Positions 24,728 to 34,446 of a DNA stretch of 64,000 nt are shown piece after piece; position 1 is the first letter of the stretch, and every line of letters starts with the position of its first letter. The notes under the pieces were generated by a model. It had not been told where the DNA came from and did not search any database. It worked only from the letters and a program-made list of their open reading frames with translations. The DNA is from Spongiibacter thalassae (GTDB lineage Bacteria; Pseudomonadota; Gammaproteobacteria; Pseudomonadales; Spongiibacteraceae), in NCBI RefSeq assembly GCF_012272835.1, contig NZ_JAAWWK010000001.1, positions 744,001 through 808,000 of the forward strand, in the 5' to 3' direction. The position numbers were made by a program, and so were the translations under genes.

Positions 24728-25770
24728 TGCAACGCCAGCTTATATTGGAACCGGCCGTTGACCGCCCCCAGCGGAAAGCCCATGCTCAGGACGCCTGGTT
24801 ACCCATGGAGATAGAGCTTCGTGACACCTGGTTTCCGCTTGCTCATTCGAATCATGTTGGCGAAACGCCAGTGCGCAGGGCGATGCACCGCCAAACCGCC
24901 TACCTATGGCGCGATCGCGGCCAGGCGATGGCGACAGAGTTTCTTCCTGGGCAGCGCAGCAAGGCATTCAGCCCCTTCACCGCAGGTACAGGCTATTATC
25001 CCTGCTGCGAGTATTTCGGCTATCTCTGGGTGTGGTACGGCAATCCTGAACACGCCGACGAAGCGCTGATTCCCGACATACCCTTTTTGCCCCGTGACGG
25101 CGTGGGGATTCCCAATTATATGCGCACTTCGGTGCGTTTCGACGGCAATGCCCTGCTCTCGGTAGAGAACCTGCTGGATCTGACCCACGCCGATTTTCTC
25201 CACGGTGAGGTCATTGGCGGCGAGGGTGAGGCGGAGTCCGATGAAATCAGTTTCGACCACACCTCAGAGACCCTGACCCGAGTGCGCCATGTTGTTGGCA
25301 AGCCCGTATCACCGGTGATGCGCTGGCTCGGTGGGGTGCGAGCGAAATATCAGGAGTTCCGCTCGACACTGCATGTTCACCTGCGCAGCAATGTGTGTAT
25401 TTCCTATCCGCGCTTTCGGCCGGGTTTTGATATACCCAATATTCAGACCTTCGTGCCGAGCGGCCCTTATCGCTCCCGAGTGGATCAGATTTTCAGTTTG
25501 GGCGACGCGCCGACACCCTTCCGGCAACTGATGCCGCGAATGGCCTATGTAGTTGGCCCCCAGGACAACGCGGTGGTCAGGCCCCAGAACCCACGCTATC
25601 GCGCGGCCCCGTTGCGGCCAGATCAGCATTCACGCTTTGATGCCCCGGGGGTGCGCTATCGCTACCTGATGAAAAAGCTGTGGCAACGACAGCAAACGGG
25701 CGACTACCGATATTTACCGGACGCCAAAGACGCCAGCGATGTTCGCAGCCTGCTCGGTATGGATGGCTGA
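24727..25770 (+). CDS. Rieske-oxygenase catalytic subunit lacking the Rieske cluster site
   Basis: A 347-residue protein. The catalytic domain is canonical: ENLLDLTHADFLH with Asp151, His154 and His159, and a late GPQDNAVV with Asp280 as likely third ligand. The N-terminal domain starts and ends like a Rieske domain (WFPLAHS near 35, YFGYLWVWYG near 97). The middle, where CxH and CxxH should be, is shortened by roughly 60 residues and has neither motif. The protein cannot bind a Rieske cluster in the usual way. Paired with the preceding gene, the two proteins together hold one complete set of cofactors. Gene order and overlap point to a heteromeric oxygenase. Confidence 0.88.
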   Translation: MQRQLILEPAVDRPQRKAHAQDAWLPMEIELRDTWFPLAHSNHVGETPVRRAMHRQTAYLWRDRGQAMATEFLPGQRSKAFSPFTAGTGYYPCCEYFGYLWVWYGNPEHADEALIPDIPFLPRDGVGIPNYMRTSVRFDGNALLSVENLLDLTHADFLHGEVIGGEGEAESDEISFDHTSETLTRVRHVVGKPVSPVMRWLGGVRAKYQEFRSTLHVHLRSNVCISYPRFRPGFDIPNIQTFVPSGPYRSRVDQIFSLGDAPTPFRQLMPRMAYVVGPQDNAVVRPQNPRYRAAPLRPDQHSRFDAPGVRYRYLMKKLWQRQQTGDYRYLPDAKDASDVRSLLGMDG

Positions 25771-25827
25771 GGCCACGCCGATGGCGAAGCTAAGACCGCT
25801 CGCGGCTTGGCTGCGACAGGATTAAGT

Positions 25828-25856
25828 TAGACAAATAATCAAATAATGTTTAATAT
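25828..25856 (+). promoter_or_regulatory. Promoter with overlapping RACA-N12-RTGT operator (site 4)
   Basis: TAGACA (25828-25833), 17 bases, TAATAT (25851-25856). The operator-like GACA...ATGT spans 25830-25849. It lies 132 bases before the enoyl-CoA hydratase start, at the head of the hydratase-dehydrogenase-transporter operon. Confidence 0.45.
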
Positions 25857-25987
25857 TTAATCCTGAAAATAAGACCAACTGTCACCGACGACCCTTTGCC
25901 CGCCATAACATCCTGGCAATGCACACACCAGCGGGTGCTGCTCTGTGTGCGAGTCGAATCGGGTGACAATATCTCCAGGAGACCACC

Positions 25988-26788
25988 ATGCAAGCATTTT
26001 TGGAACAGGAGCGCGAGGGCCATATTCTGGTTGCGCGTATGAATCGCCCTGAATCCCGCAACGCCCTGACCAAGCCAGAGTATATGCAGGAGTTTGTTGA
26101 TCTTTGTGCGGACATTCGCCGCAACCGCAGTATTAAAGTGCTGGTATTAACCGGCAATGGGCCGGCATTTTGCGCCGGGGGCAATGTGAAGGACATGCGC
26201 GATCGCACGGGCATCTTTGAAGGCGGCCCTGCAGAGCTGCGCAATCAGTACCGCGATGGAATCCAACGTATTCCCCTGTGTGTCTACGAGCTGGATATCC
26301 CGGTGATCGCGGCCATTAATGGCCCGGCTATTGGCGCGGGCCTGGACCTGGCCTGTATGTGCGATGTGCGGGTGGCCGCGGACTCCGCCAAGTTCGCTGA
26401 AAGTTTTATCAAACTGGGTCTGGTGCCCGGTGACGGCGGTGCATGGTTGTTACAGCGGGTGGTGGGAAAACCACGGGCCACGCTGATGTCATTGACCGGA
26501 GACACCATCAACAGCGAACAGGCGCTTGAGTGGGGACTGATTACCGAGTCGGTTCCCGCGGACGAACTGATGGACTGCGCCATGGGTATTGCCCGCAGCA
26601 TGGCGGCAAACCCTGCCCATGCACTGCGCATGACCAAGCGCCTGTTGCGTGAAGCCGAGCACCTTAGCCTGCCATCGTTGCTGGAAATGTCGGCGGCCTA
26701 TCAGGCTCTGGCCCACCATACAGAAGATCACAGCGAGGCGGTAAACGCCTTTCTGGAACGCCGCGAACCCCGGTACACCGGCAATTAA
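25988..26788 (+). CDS. Enoyl-CoA hydratase/isomerase family protein
   Basis: A 266-residue crotonase-fold protein with GNGPAFCAGGNVKDM and GPAIGAGLDLACMCDVRVA forming the oxyanion pocket. The two catalytic Glu of hydratases are not in their usual context: GLDLACM has Asp where GCELA is expected. ESFIKLGLVPGDGG replaces the PEI of the second site, a pattern also seen in isomerase-like subgroups. It may therefore be an isomerase or a hydratase with shifted residues. AGGAG precedes the ATG. It is 63 bases before an acyl-CoA dehydrogenase, in a beta-oxidation-type operon. Confidence 0.9.
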   Translation: MQAFLEQEREGHILVARMNRPESRNALTKPEYMQEFVDLCADIRRNRSIKVLVLTGNGPAFCAGGNVKDMRDRTGIFEGGPAELRNQYRDGIQRIPLCVYELDIPVIAAINGPAIGAGLDLACMCDVRVAADSAKFAESFIKLGLVPGDGGAWLLQRVVGKPRATLMSLTGDTINSEQALEWGLITESVPADELMDCAMGIARSMAANPAHALRMTKRLLREAEHLSLPSLLEMSAAYQALAHHTEDHSEAVNAFLERREPRYTGN

Positions 26789-26851
26789 ATCCACCCTACC
26801 AGCTGTGCGGGTTAGCGGCACAGAGATGTACATCAACAGACAGGTGAAGGT

Positions 26852-27985
26852 ATGAGAGCAGTATTCCGCGAAGACCACGAAATGTTCCGCGACATGGCGC
26901 GTCGGTTTATCGACAAGGAAATTGTTCCCCATCTCGACGAGTGGGAAAAGCAGGGCATCGTGCCCAAGGAAATCTGGCAAAAGGCGGGACAGGCGGGCCT
27001 GCTGTGCTCCTGTGTCAGCGAAGAATTCGGTGGCCCCGGTGGCGACTATGGCCATTCAGCGGTAATGATTGAAGAGTTGGCGCGGGTAAACGCCACGGCC
27101 ATTGGCTTTACCACCCACTCGGAAATCGTTGCCAATTACTTTGTGGCCTACGGCAACAAGGAACAGAACGCGAAGTGGCTGCCCGGTATGGTGTCGGGAG
27201 ACACCATCGGCGTGATCGCCATGAGTGAACCCGGTATCGGCAGCGACTTGCGCTCCATGCGCACCCTGGCTCGCCGCGAGGGTGACGAGTATGTTATCAG
27301 CGGTCAGAAAACCTTTATCACCAACGGTGGCAATGCCGATCTGGTTGTGCTGGCCTGTAAACTGGATCCGGCGTCCCGCGACCTGACCCTGATCTGTGTG
27401 GAGACCGATCGCCCCGGCTTTAGCAAGGGGCGACTGCTGGACAAAATCGGATTGAAGGGCCAGGACACCTCCGAACTGTTTTTTGACGATGTTCGAGTGC
27501 CGGTCAGCAACCGTTTGGGTGAAGAAAACAAGGGCTTTAATTATCTGACCCACCAGCTTGCCTGGGAGAGATTGATAATCGGTATTCGCGCCGCTGCCTC
27601 GGTGGACAGCCTGTTGGCCGACACGATTCAGTACACTGTCGACCGCAAGGTGTTTGGCAAGACGGTGTTCGATTTCCAGAACACCCGTTTCAAGCTCGCC
27701 GAGGTGAAGGCCAAGGCCACCATGCTGCGGGCCTTTATTGACAGCTGTTTGCACAAGGTATTGCAGGGCGAGCTGAGTGCCGACGAAGCAGCGATGGCCA
27801 AGTTGATGGGCTCGGAAATGCAGGGGCAGTTGCTCGACGAATTGCTGCAGCTGCACGGCGGCTATGGCTTCATGACCGAATACCGTATCAGTCGCGCGTG
27901 GGTTGATGCACGGGTGGCACGGATTTACGGTGGCACCTCCGAAATAATGAAGGAAATCATTTCCCGCTCGTTGAAACCACAATGA
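26852..27985 (+). CDS. Acyl-CoA dehydrogenase
   Basis: A 377-residue flavoprotein of the usual length. It has the FAD/substrate signature AMSEPGIGSDL, FITNGGNADL in the mid-domain, and a C-terminal LHGGYGFMTEY...IYGGTSEIM. The Glu of the medium-chain type (YEGT) is Gly here, but HQLAWERL in helix G carries a Glu where long-chain and isovaleryl-CoA dehydrogenases keep their catalytic base. That points to a long-chain, branched or bulky acyl-CoA substrate. Its stop overlaps the start of the next MFS gene by four bases (ATGA), so the two are coupled. Confidence 0.93.
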   Translation: MRAVFREDHEMFRDMARRFIDKEIVPHLDEWEKQGIVPKEIWQKAGQAGLLCSCVSEEFGGPGGDYGHSAVMIEELARVNATAIGFTTHSEIVANYFVAYGNKEQNAKWLPGMVSGDTIGVIAMSEPGIGSDLRSMRTLARREGDEYVISGQKTFITNGGNADLVVLACKLDPASRDLTLICVETDRPGFSKGRLLDKIGLKGQDTSELFFDDVRVPVSNRLGEENKGFNYLTHQLAWERLIIGIRAAASVDSLLADTIQYTVDRKVFGKTVFDFQNTRFKLAEVKAKATMLRAFIDSCLHKVLQGELSADEAAMAKLMGSEMQGQLLDELLQLHGGYGFMTEYRISRAWVDARVARIYGGTSEIMKEIISRSLKPQ

Positions 27986-29247
27986 CCGACCGGCCGGGTA
28001 TGGGAACTGACAGTCACGGCATGACACTGCTGTCGCCGCTGAAAGCCCGTACCCTGCCACTGTTGCTCGCCGGGCTGGCGATGCTCGGCCCCTTCACCAT
28101 TAATATGTACATGCCGTCGTTTGCCGCCATGCGCACCGAGCTGGGTGTCGACGATGTACAGTTGCAAATCACCCTGTCACTTTATTTCACCGCCTTTGCG
28201 TTTATGTCCTTGTGGCACGGCACGCTGTCCGACCGCTTCGGTCGCCGCTGGCCGATAGTTGCAGGCTTGTTCACCTTCTCGGTAGCGTCCTTTGGCATCG
28301 CCCTCAGTCGCGACATCCACGTTATCTACCTGCTACGTGTTCTCCAGGGGCTGTCGGCGGGGGCGGGTATTGTAATTGGCCGAGCGGTGATTCGCGATGT
28401 GTATGAGGGACCTGCGGCGCAACGAGCCTATGCCACGGTAGTGATGGTGTTCTCCCTGGCGCCGGCGGTTGGTCCGGTCATTGGCGGGTGGTTGCACAGC
28501 GCTTTCGGGTGGCGAGCCAGCTTCGGGTTTTTGGGCGGAATCAGCACTGTATTGCTATTGCTGGTGTTGTGGGTGTTGCCGGAAACCCTGGCTCGGAGCG
28601 CGCGCCGCTCATTGTCGTTCCGACCGCTGCTTCGCACCTATAAAGAAGTGTTTTTACATTTCCGGTTTATGAGTTGGGCGGTGTCGTTTGCGCTGATGTT
28701 TGGCGGGTTTTTTGTCTATGTGTTGTCGGCACCGGTATTTCTGCTGGAGCACCTGCATCTGGGGCCAACCGAGTTTCTGTGGCTGTTCGGCCCGGCTACG
28801 GCGGGCATGATGCTGGGTTCTTTTCTGTCGGGGCGCCTGGCCCCGCGGTGGCCACTGCGCAGCTTGATGCGAACCGGCTTCGCTATCATGGCGGTGGCGA
28901 CGGTCTACAATCTGGTGGTGAGTTGGCTTGAGCCGCAATACTTCTACCTGTATTTACCCTTTCTTTTTGTCTACACCCTGGGCATGTCACTGGTTCAGCC
29001 AAGCATCACCCTGCTGGGGCTGGATTGTTTGCCCGATCGCCGGGGCACCGCGTCGTCGATCCAACTGTTCACCCAAACATCCTTTAACGCCATGCTGGCA
29101 AGTGTTGTGGCGCCCTTTGTTTGGGGTGCTCCACTGCACCTTGCAGTGGCATCGGCGTTGATGCTGACACTGTCGTTGTCGGGCATTTTTCTGCTGCGCT
29201 GGTTGACCCTTTCCGGGCGTATCAGCGCTGCGCCAATAATAAACTGA
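27982..29247 (+). CDS. MFS transporter, Bcr/CflA drug-resistance type
   Basis: A 421-residue protein with about 12 membrane segments. The motif-A loop is HGTLSDRFGRRWPIV and the motif-C-like segment is SLAPAVGPVIGGWL, as in 12-TM drug:proton antiporters of the Bcr/CflA group. It overlaps the acyl-CoA dehydrogenase gene by four bases, an unusual pairing that suggests export of a toxic intermediate or uptake linked to the pathway. Position 27982 is the only start with this coupling; a later Met (28021) is possible. Confidence 0.9.
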   Translation: MTDRPGMGTDSHGMTLLSPLKARTLPLLLAGLAMLGPFTINMYMPSFAAMRTELGVDDVQLQITLSLYFTAFAFMSLWHGTLSDRFGRRWPIVAGLFTFSVASFGIALSRDIHVIYLLRVLQGLSAGAGIVIGRAVIRDVYEGPAAQRAYATVVMVFSLAPAVGPVIGGWLHSAFGWRASFGFLGGISTVLLLLVLWVLPETLARSARRSLSFRPLLRTYKEVFLHFRFMSWAVSFALMFGGFFVYVLSAPVFLLEHLHLGPTEFLWLFGPATAGMMLGSFLSGRLAPRWPLRSLMRTGFAIMAVATVYNLVVSWLEPQYFYLYLPFLFVYTLGMSLVQPSITLLGLDCLPDRRGTASSIQLFTQTSFNAMLASVVAPFVWGAPLHLAVASALMLTLSLSGIFLLRWLTLSGRISAAPIIN

Positions 29248-29273
29248 TTTTCTGAGTTCCGGACGAATCGCGT

Positions 29274-30638
29274 ATGAGTGCAACAATCCTTTCCGCTGGT
29301 GATAAAAACAACGCCGGGGCTGCGAGTGTCAACAACGATGTGCCGTACCCCAATCACCTCTACGCCTGCTACGTTATCTTCGTATTGTTCGTCGTCACGG
29401 TGCTGTCTCAGCTGGACCGTCAATTGCCGACTCTGCTGGTAGAGCCGATTCGCCAAGAGTTTGCGATCAGTGATACCGCGTTCAGCTTTTTACAGGGTTA
29501 CGCCTTTGCGCTGGTGTACACCTTTGCAGGGCTGCCATTAGGTCGCCTGGTCGATCAGCGCAGCCGCCGTTTGTTGATTTTTTTCGGGCTGGTGTTCTGG
29601 AGCCTGATGACCGTCTATGCAGGTTTTGCCCAGAGTTACACCGGTTTGTTTGTAGCGCGCATGGGAGTGGGTGTCGGTGAGGCAGTATTGGCCCCGGCAG
29701 CATACTCAATTATTGCGGATTACTTTGCGCCGTCGCGGCGGGGACGGGCGCTGGGTATCTACTATATCTCCATCGCCATAGGATCCGGTGCGTCGCTCCT
29801 TCTGGGGGGGCTGCTCCTCGACCTGATCCCGGAGGAGGGCATGACGCTGCCTTTCTTTGGCCACCTGTTGGCATGGCGCTGGGTATTTATTTTTGCCGGC
29901 ATTCCCGGACTGCTGCTGTCCGGGCTGATGTTTACGATTCGAGAGCCGGTGCGCCGCGAGGTCGGGCAGCGGCTCAATGTGCCGGTGGCGGAATTGCTTG
30001 CCTTTCTGCGGGAGGAGCGTGCCACCTTTTCCCGGCTACTGGTGTATCCGTCGATTCTGGCGATTATTGGTTACGGCAGTTTGGCCTGGGCACCCACGGT
30101 ATTTATCCGCCGTTTTGAAATGGATATCTCCCACTCCGGTATTTTACTCGGTGGACTGATTGCCTTGGCCGGGGTGATGGGTGGCTTGATCAGCGGCCAC
30201 CTGAGTGATTACTGGCGTGCTCGGGGGCTGCCCTCGGCGCGTTTTCGCGTGGCCCTTTTGGGTCAGGTCATTCTGCTGCCCTGTGTCAGCAGTTGGTCGC
30301 TGATGCCAAGCCCCCAGCTCGCTCTTGCGGTGTTATTTGTCGCGATTCTTGGCCTGTCAATTGCGCAAACGGCGGCCCCGGCGGCAATTCAGGAAGTCAC
30401 ACCCAACCCCATGCGCGGTCAGGTGATTGCCATTTACCTGCTGCTGGGTGGGCTATTGGGTATCGGGTTGGGGCCTACACTGGTGGCGGTGGTCAGCGAT
30501 CAGGTGTTTGTCGGTGAGGCGCTGCATCTCGCGGTGTCGTCCACCGCGCTGCCGGTGTCATTGCTGGGCCTGTGGTTGTGCTGGAGCGGACAGTCCCGTT
30601 ACGCCCTGAGTCGCCAGCGGCTGTGGGGAGCGGCCTAG
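29274..30638 (+). CDS. MFS transporter, spinster-like
   Basis: A 454-residue permease with 12 predicted membrane segments. It starts with a polar 28-residue tail and then has QLDRQLPTLLVEPIRQEFAISD, the typical opening of spinster-like MFS proteins of proteobacterial catabolic clusters. The GLPLGRLVDQRSRR loop is motif A. It lies 26 bases after the Bcr/CflA-type gene on the same strand. Two different MFS carriers in a row suggest import and export, or two related substrates (inference). Confidence 0.9.
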   Translation: MSATILSAGDKNNAGAASVNNDVPYPNHLYACYVIFVLFVVTVLSQLDRQLPTLLVEPIRQEFAISDTAFSFLQGYAFALVYTFAGLPLGRLVDQRSRRLLIFFGLVFWSLMTVYAGFAQSYTGLFVARMGVGVGEAVLAPAAYSIIADYFAPSRRGRALGIYYISIAIGSGASLLLGGLLLDLIPEEGMTLPFFGHLLAWRWVFIFAGIPGLLLSGLMFTIREPVRREVGQRLNVPVAELLAFLREERATFSRLLVYPSILAIIGYGSLAWAPTVFIRRFEMDISHSGILLGGLIALAGVMGGLISGHLSDYWRARGLPSARFRVALLGQVILLPCVSSWSLMPSPQLALAVLFVAILGLSIAQTAAPAAIQEVTPNPMRGQVIAIYLLLGGLLGIGLGPTLVAVVSDQVFVGEALHLAVSSTALPVSLLGLWLCWSGQSRYALSRQRLWGAA

Positions 30639-30796
30639 GCCCTGTTGTTGGGTTGCTGTGATGGCCATTAAAAATATTAATACCAGGCCGGAAAATCTTT
30701 AAATATACGATAAGTGAATGTTTTTCTAGAATCTGTTCAATAAATAAAAATCCTGTGCCGTCAAAGCGGCGCTGGCTGACAAGAATAGGTAGCACA

Positions 30797-33700
30797 ATGA
30801 GTTCTGAGTTCATCGTTACACCGTCCTTGCGGGACGTTGAGTTACACGACAAATATACCCTTGAGCAGGGCCACATTTACGCCAGTGGCACCCAGGCATT
30901 GGTACGACTGCCGATGATGCAGCAGTTGCGCGACCAGCGCGCGGGGCTGAATACAGCGGGGTATATTTCCGGCTATCGCGGCTCGCCCCTTGGCGGTGTG
31001 GATATGGCACTGTGGGCGGCGAAAAAGGAAATGGCGCAAAAGAATATTGTCTTTCAGCCAGGCTTGAACGAAGACCTCGCGGCGACGGCGGTCTGGGGTA
31101 CTCAGCAAACCAACCTCTATGACGGTGCGCGCTACGACGGTGTATTTGGAATGTGGTACGGCAAGGGGCCGGGGGTGGATCGCTCCGCTGACGTACTCAA
31201 GCACGCCAATTCCGCGGGGACTTCACGCCACGGCGGCGTGCTGATGTTGGCCGGGGATGATCACGCCGCCAAGTCCTCGTCGATCGCCCACCAGTCAGAG
31301 CATATTCTTATTGCCTGTGGTATTCCGGTGTTGTACCCCGCCAATGTGCAGGAGTATCTGGATTTCGGCCTGCACGGTTGGGCGATGAGCCGCTATTCCG
31401 GCCTGTGGGTGGGGATGAAATGCGTGACCGATGTGGTGGAGTCTTCAGCCTCGTTGGAGGTCGATCCTGATCGGGTCAATATTCTATTGCCGGATGATTT
31501 CCAGATGCCGGAAGGCGGCTTGAATATTCGCTGGCCCGATACGCCCCTCGATCAGGAGGTGCGTATGCTCAATTACAAATGGTATGCGGCGCTGGAGTAT
31601 ATTCGCGCCAATAAGCTGAACCGCGTGGTGCTGGATTCACCCAAGGCGCGTTTTGGCATTATGGCGGCGGGCAAGGCCTATCTCGATTTACGCCAGGCTT
31701 TGGTGGATCTCGGCCTGGATGATGACACCTGTCGCCAGCTCGGCATTCGCATAATGAAGGTCGGCTGCGTATGGCCGCTGGACGCTCGTGACTCACGGGC
31801 CTTCGCCGAGGGCTTGGAGGAAATTCTGGTCGTCGAGGAAAAACGGCAGATTCTGGAGTACGCCCTGAAAGAAGAACTGTACAACTGGCGGGAGGACGTA
31901 CGCCCTCGGGTTTACGGCAAATTCGATGAGCGCGACAACGCCGGTGGTGAATGGTCCCAGCCACGGGGCAACTGGTTGCTGCCTGCGCGCTATGAACTTT
32001 CCCCGGCGATTATCGCCAAGGCCATTGCCTCACGATTGACTCGAATGCCCCTCAGTGACGAGGTCAGGGCGCGTATTCTATCCCGCATTGACATTATTGA
32101 GGGCAAGGAGCGGGCAGCGGAACAAACCGGTATGCCAGTGGAACGCAAACCCTGGTTTTGCTCGGGTTGCCCTCATAACACGTCGACAAAAGTCCCGGAA
32201 GGCTCCCGTGCGCTGGCGGGCATCGGTTGCCACTACATGGCAATGTGGATGGACCGCAACACTGAAACCTTCAGTCAGATGGGAGGGGAGGGTGTCAGCT
32301 GGTTGGGCCAGATGCATTTCACCAGCGACAAGCATGTGTTTGTTAACCTTGGCGACGGTACCTATTTCCACTCCGGTTTGCTGGCGATTCGCGCTGCCGT
32401 GGCGGCCTCGGCCAATATGACCTACAAAATACTGTTTAACGACGCGGTGGCAATGACCGGTGGCCAGCCGGTAGACGGGGTGCTGACCGTGCCCCAGATT
32501 GTCGAGCAGCTCAAGGCCGAAGCCGTCGCCGAAATTCTGGTGGTGTCCGACGAGCCCGAAAAGTATCGTGGAAGCTACGCCGTCTCTGTTCCGGTGCATC
32601 ATCGCGATGAACTCGAGGCGATCCAGCTGCGCTTGCGCGACACTGCGGGTGTCACTGTTATTGTCTACGACCAAACCTGTGCCACGGAAAAACGCCGCCG
32701 CCGCAAGCGCGGCTTGATGGTGGATGTAAAGCGCAGGGCCTACATCAACCCGGCAGTGTGCGAAGGTTGTGGCGATTGCTCGGTGGCGTCGGGTTGTGTG
32801 TCTGTAGAACCTCTGGAAACGCCTCTGGGCACCAAACGGCAAATTAACCAGAATAGTTGTAACAAGGACTTTTCCTGCTTGAAGGGCTTTTGCCCGAGCT
32901 TTGTTACCATCGAAGGTGGCGAGCTGCGTCGCCCCGAAGGGAAAGCGGGAGCGCGGGATATTCTTGGGGATATTCCCGACCCGGTATTGCCTTCACTTGA
33001 GCAGCCCTTCGGTGTTGTGGTGGCCGGAATCGGCGGCACCGGTGTGGTGACGATAGGGGCATTGATGGGTATGGCCGCCCATCTCGAGTCGAAGGGAATT
33101 ACCGTACTCGACCAGACCGGTCTCGCCCAGAAGGGCGGTGCGGTAATGAGCCATATTCAGATCGCTGCCCGCCCTGAAGACATTCACGCTACCCGCATCG
33201 CCGTTGCCGAAACCGCAACCCTGATCGGCTGTGACGAAATTGTTGCCGCCTCCAACGACGTACTGTCGCGGGTGAAGGGTGGTCTGACCAAGGCAGTTAT
33301 CAACACAGCACTGACGCCGGCGGCGGAGTTTCTGTCCAATCCGGACTGGAAGTTTCCCAAGACAACCGCCGAGGGCAATATCCAGCAAGCGCTGGGCGAT
33401 GATTGCGACTATATCGACGCAACCTCACTTGCCGAAACGGTGATGGGCGACAGTATTTTCGCCAACCCGTTAATGCTGGGCTACGCCTGGCAGAAGGGCT
33501 GGGTACCGCTGTCCTATCAAGCATTGATCCGCGCCATTGAGCTGAACGGTGTGGCGGTGGACAAAAATATTGATGCCTTTGAATGGGGACGTGTTGCCGC
33601 CCACGACCGTGGTCTGCTACCTGAGGTGGAGTCTGATACCCGTGCGGTGCAGTGGGTCGAGCCGGAAACCCTCGACGATGTGGTTGCCCGGGGAGTGGCA

Positions 33701-34318
33701 CTGCTGACCGAGTATCAGGACGAAGGCTATGCGAAGCGCTATACCGACGCGGTGGAAAAAGTGCGCTGTGCCGAGGACAAGGTGGCACCCAATCGCGGTG
33801 CGCCCCTTAGTATCGCCGTCGCCCGAAACCTGATGAAGTTGATGGCCTACAAAGACGAATATGAGGTGGCGCGCCTGCATGCATCACCGGTTTTCCAGCA
33901 GCAGTTGGAACAACAATTTGCGGGTAAGCCGGGCAAGGACTACCAGGTGCATTTCCACATGGCGCCGCCGCTGATTTCCAAAAAAGATGCTAACGGACAC
34001 TTGATTAAACGCCGTTTCGGCCCGTGGATGCTGCCGATGTTCAAGTTGCTGGCCAAAATGAAGTTTTTGCGCGGCTCGGTGCTGGATGTCTTTTCTCACA
34101 CCGACGAGCGTCGTCAGGAAAGGCAGTGGATCAATGACTATCTCGCCTTTGTCGACGAAGTGAGTCACTCATTGACCCGTGAACGTTTGGAAATTGCCAT
34201 TGCTAGAGCGGAAGTACCGCAGAATATACGCGGTTTCGGTCATGTCAAAGAGCGCAATATGGTTGCCGCCCGTACTCGCTGGCAGGTACTGAAACAGGAC
34301 TATGACGGCAAGGCGTGA
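30797..34318 (+). CDS. Indolepyruvate:ferredoxin oxidoreductase, fused single-chain form
   Basis: 1173 residues from the ATG at 30797, which follows an AGG site; the in-frame GTG at 30755 lacks one. The N-terminal pyrimidine/TPP part begins with the GYRGSPLGG segment. The mid-protein has CSGCPHN and GIGCHYM, then DGTYFHSGLLAIRAA of the TPP domain and CEGCGDCSVASGC (an iron-sulfur motif). The C-terminal gamma domain has GIGGTGVVTIGALMGMAA. The length and order are those of the fused enzyme of aerobic proteobacteria, which decarboxylates aryl- or branched 2-oxoacids to acyl-CoA with a ferredoxin. It sits alone between the MFS pair and the APH gene. Its link to the island is uncertain, though it could oxidise a 2-oxoacid intermediate. 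Confidence 0.93.
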   Translation: MSSEFIVTPSLRDVELHDKYTLEQGHIYASGTQALVRLPMMQQLRDQRAGLNTAGYISGYRGSPLGGVDMALWAAKKEMAQKNIVFQPGLNEDLAATAVWGTQQTNLYDGARYDGVFGMWYGKGPGVDRSADVLKHANSAGTSRHGGVLMLAGDDHAAKSSSIAHQSEHILIACGIPVLYPANVQEYLDFGLHGWAMSRYSGLWVGMKCVTDVVESSASLEVDPDRVNILLPDDFQMPEGGLNIRWPDTPLDQEVRMLNYKWYAALEYIRANKLNRVVLDSPKARFGIMAAGKAYLDLRQALVDLGLDDDTCRQLGIRIMKVGCVWPLDARDSRAFAEGLEEILVVEEKRQILEYALKEELYNWREDVRPRVYGKFDERDNAGGEWSQPRGNWLLPARYELSPAIIAKAIASRLTRMPLSDEVRARILSRIDIIEGKERAAEQTGMPVERKPWFCSGCPHNTSTKVPEGSRALAGIGCHYMAMWMDRNTETFSQMGGEGVSWLGQMHFTSDKHVFVNLGDGTYFHSGLLAIRAAVAASANMTYKILFNDAVAMTGGQPVDGVLTVPQIVEQLKAEAVAEILVVSDEPEKYRGSYAVSVPVHHRDELEAIQLRLRDTAGVTVIVYDQTCATEKRRRRKRGLMVDVKRRAYINPAVCEGCGDCSVASGCVSVEPLETPLGTKRQINQNSCNKDFSCLKGFCPSFVTIEGGELRRPEGKAGARDILGDIPDPVLPSLEQPFGVVVAGIGGTGVVTIGALMGMAAHLESKGITVLDQTGLAQKGGAVMSHIQIAARPEDIHATRIAVAETATLIGCDEIVAASNDVLSRVKGGLTKAVINTALTPAAEFLSNPDWKFPKTTAEGNIQQALGDDCDYIDATSLAETVMGDSIFANPLMLGYAWQKGWVPLSYQALIRAIELNGVAVDKNIDAFEWGRVAAHDRGLLPEVESDTRAVQWVEPETLDDVVARGVALLTEYQDEGYAKRYTDAVEKVRCAEDKVAPNRGAPLSIAVARNLMKLMAYKDEYEVARLHASPVFQQQLEQQFAGKPGKDYQVHFHMAPPLISKKDANGHLIKRRFGPWMLPMFKLLAKMKFLRGSVLDVFSHTDERRQERQWINDYLAFVDEVSHSLTRERLEIAIARAEVPQNIRGFGHVKERNMVAARTRWQVLKQDYDGKA

Positions 34319-34446
34319 GTCAGAACCTGAATACACATCTGCCCAGCCAGTGGTGACTGGGCAAGGTAATCAGGTTAAGGGATGATCGTCCTGGTGGTGA
34401 TCTCTCGAGTGGATAAGACAGCGGCAATAATAACAAGGAGATAGCA

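Noticed and set aside
30700-30750. AACATTC and TGTTCAA segments before the indolepyruvate oxidoreductase as another RACA-N12-RTGT site
   Set aside because: The spacing does not give RTGT at the required position on either strand.
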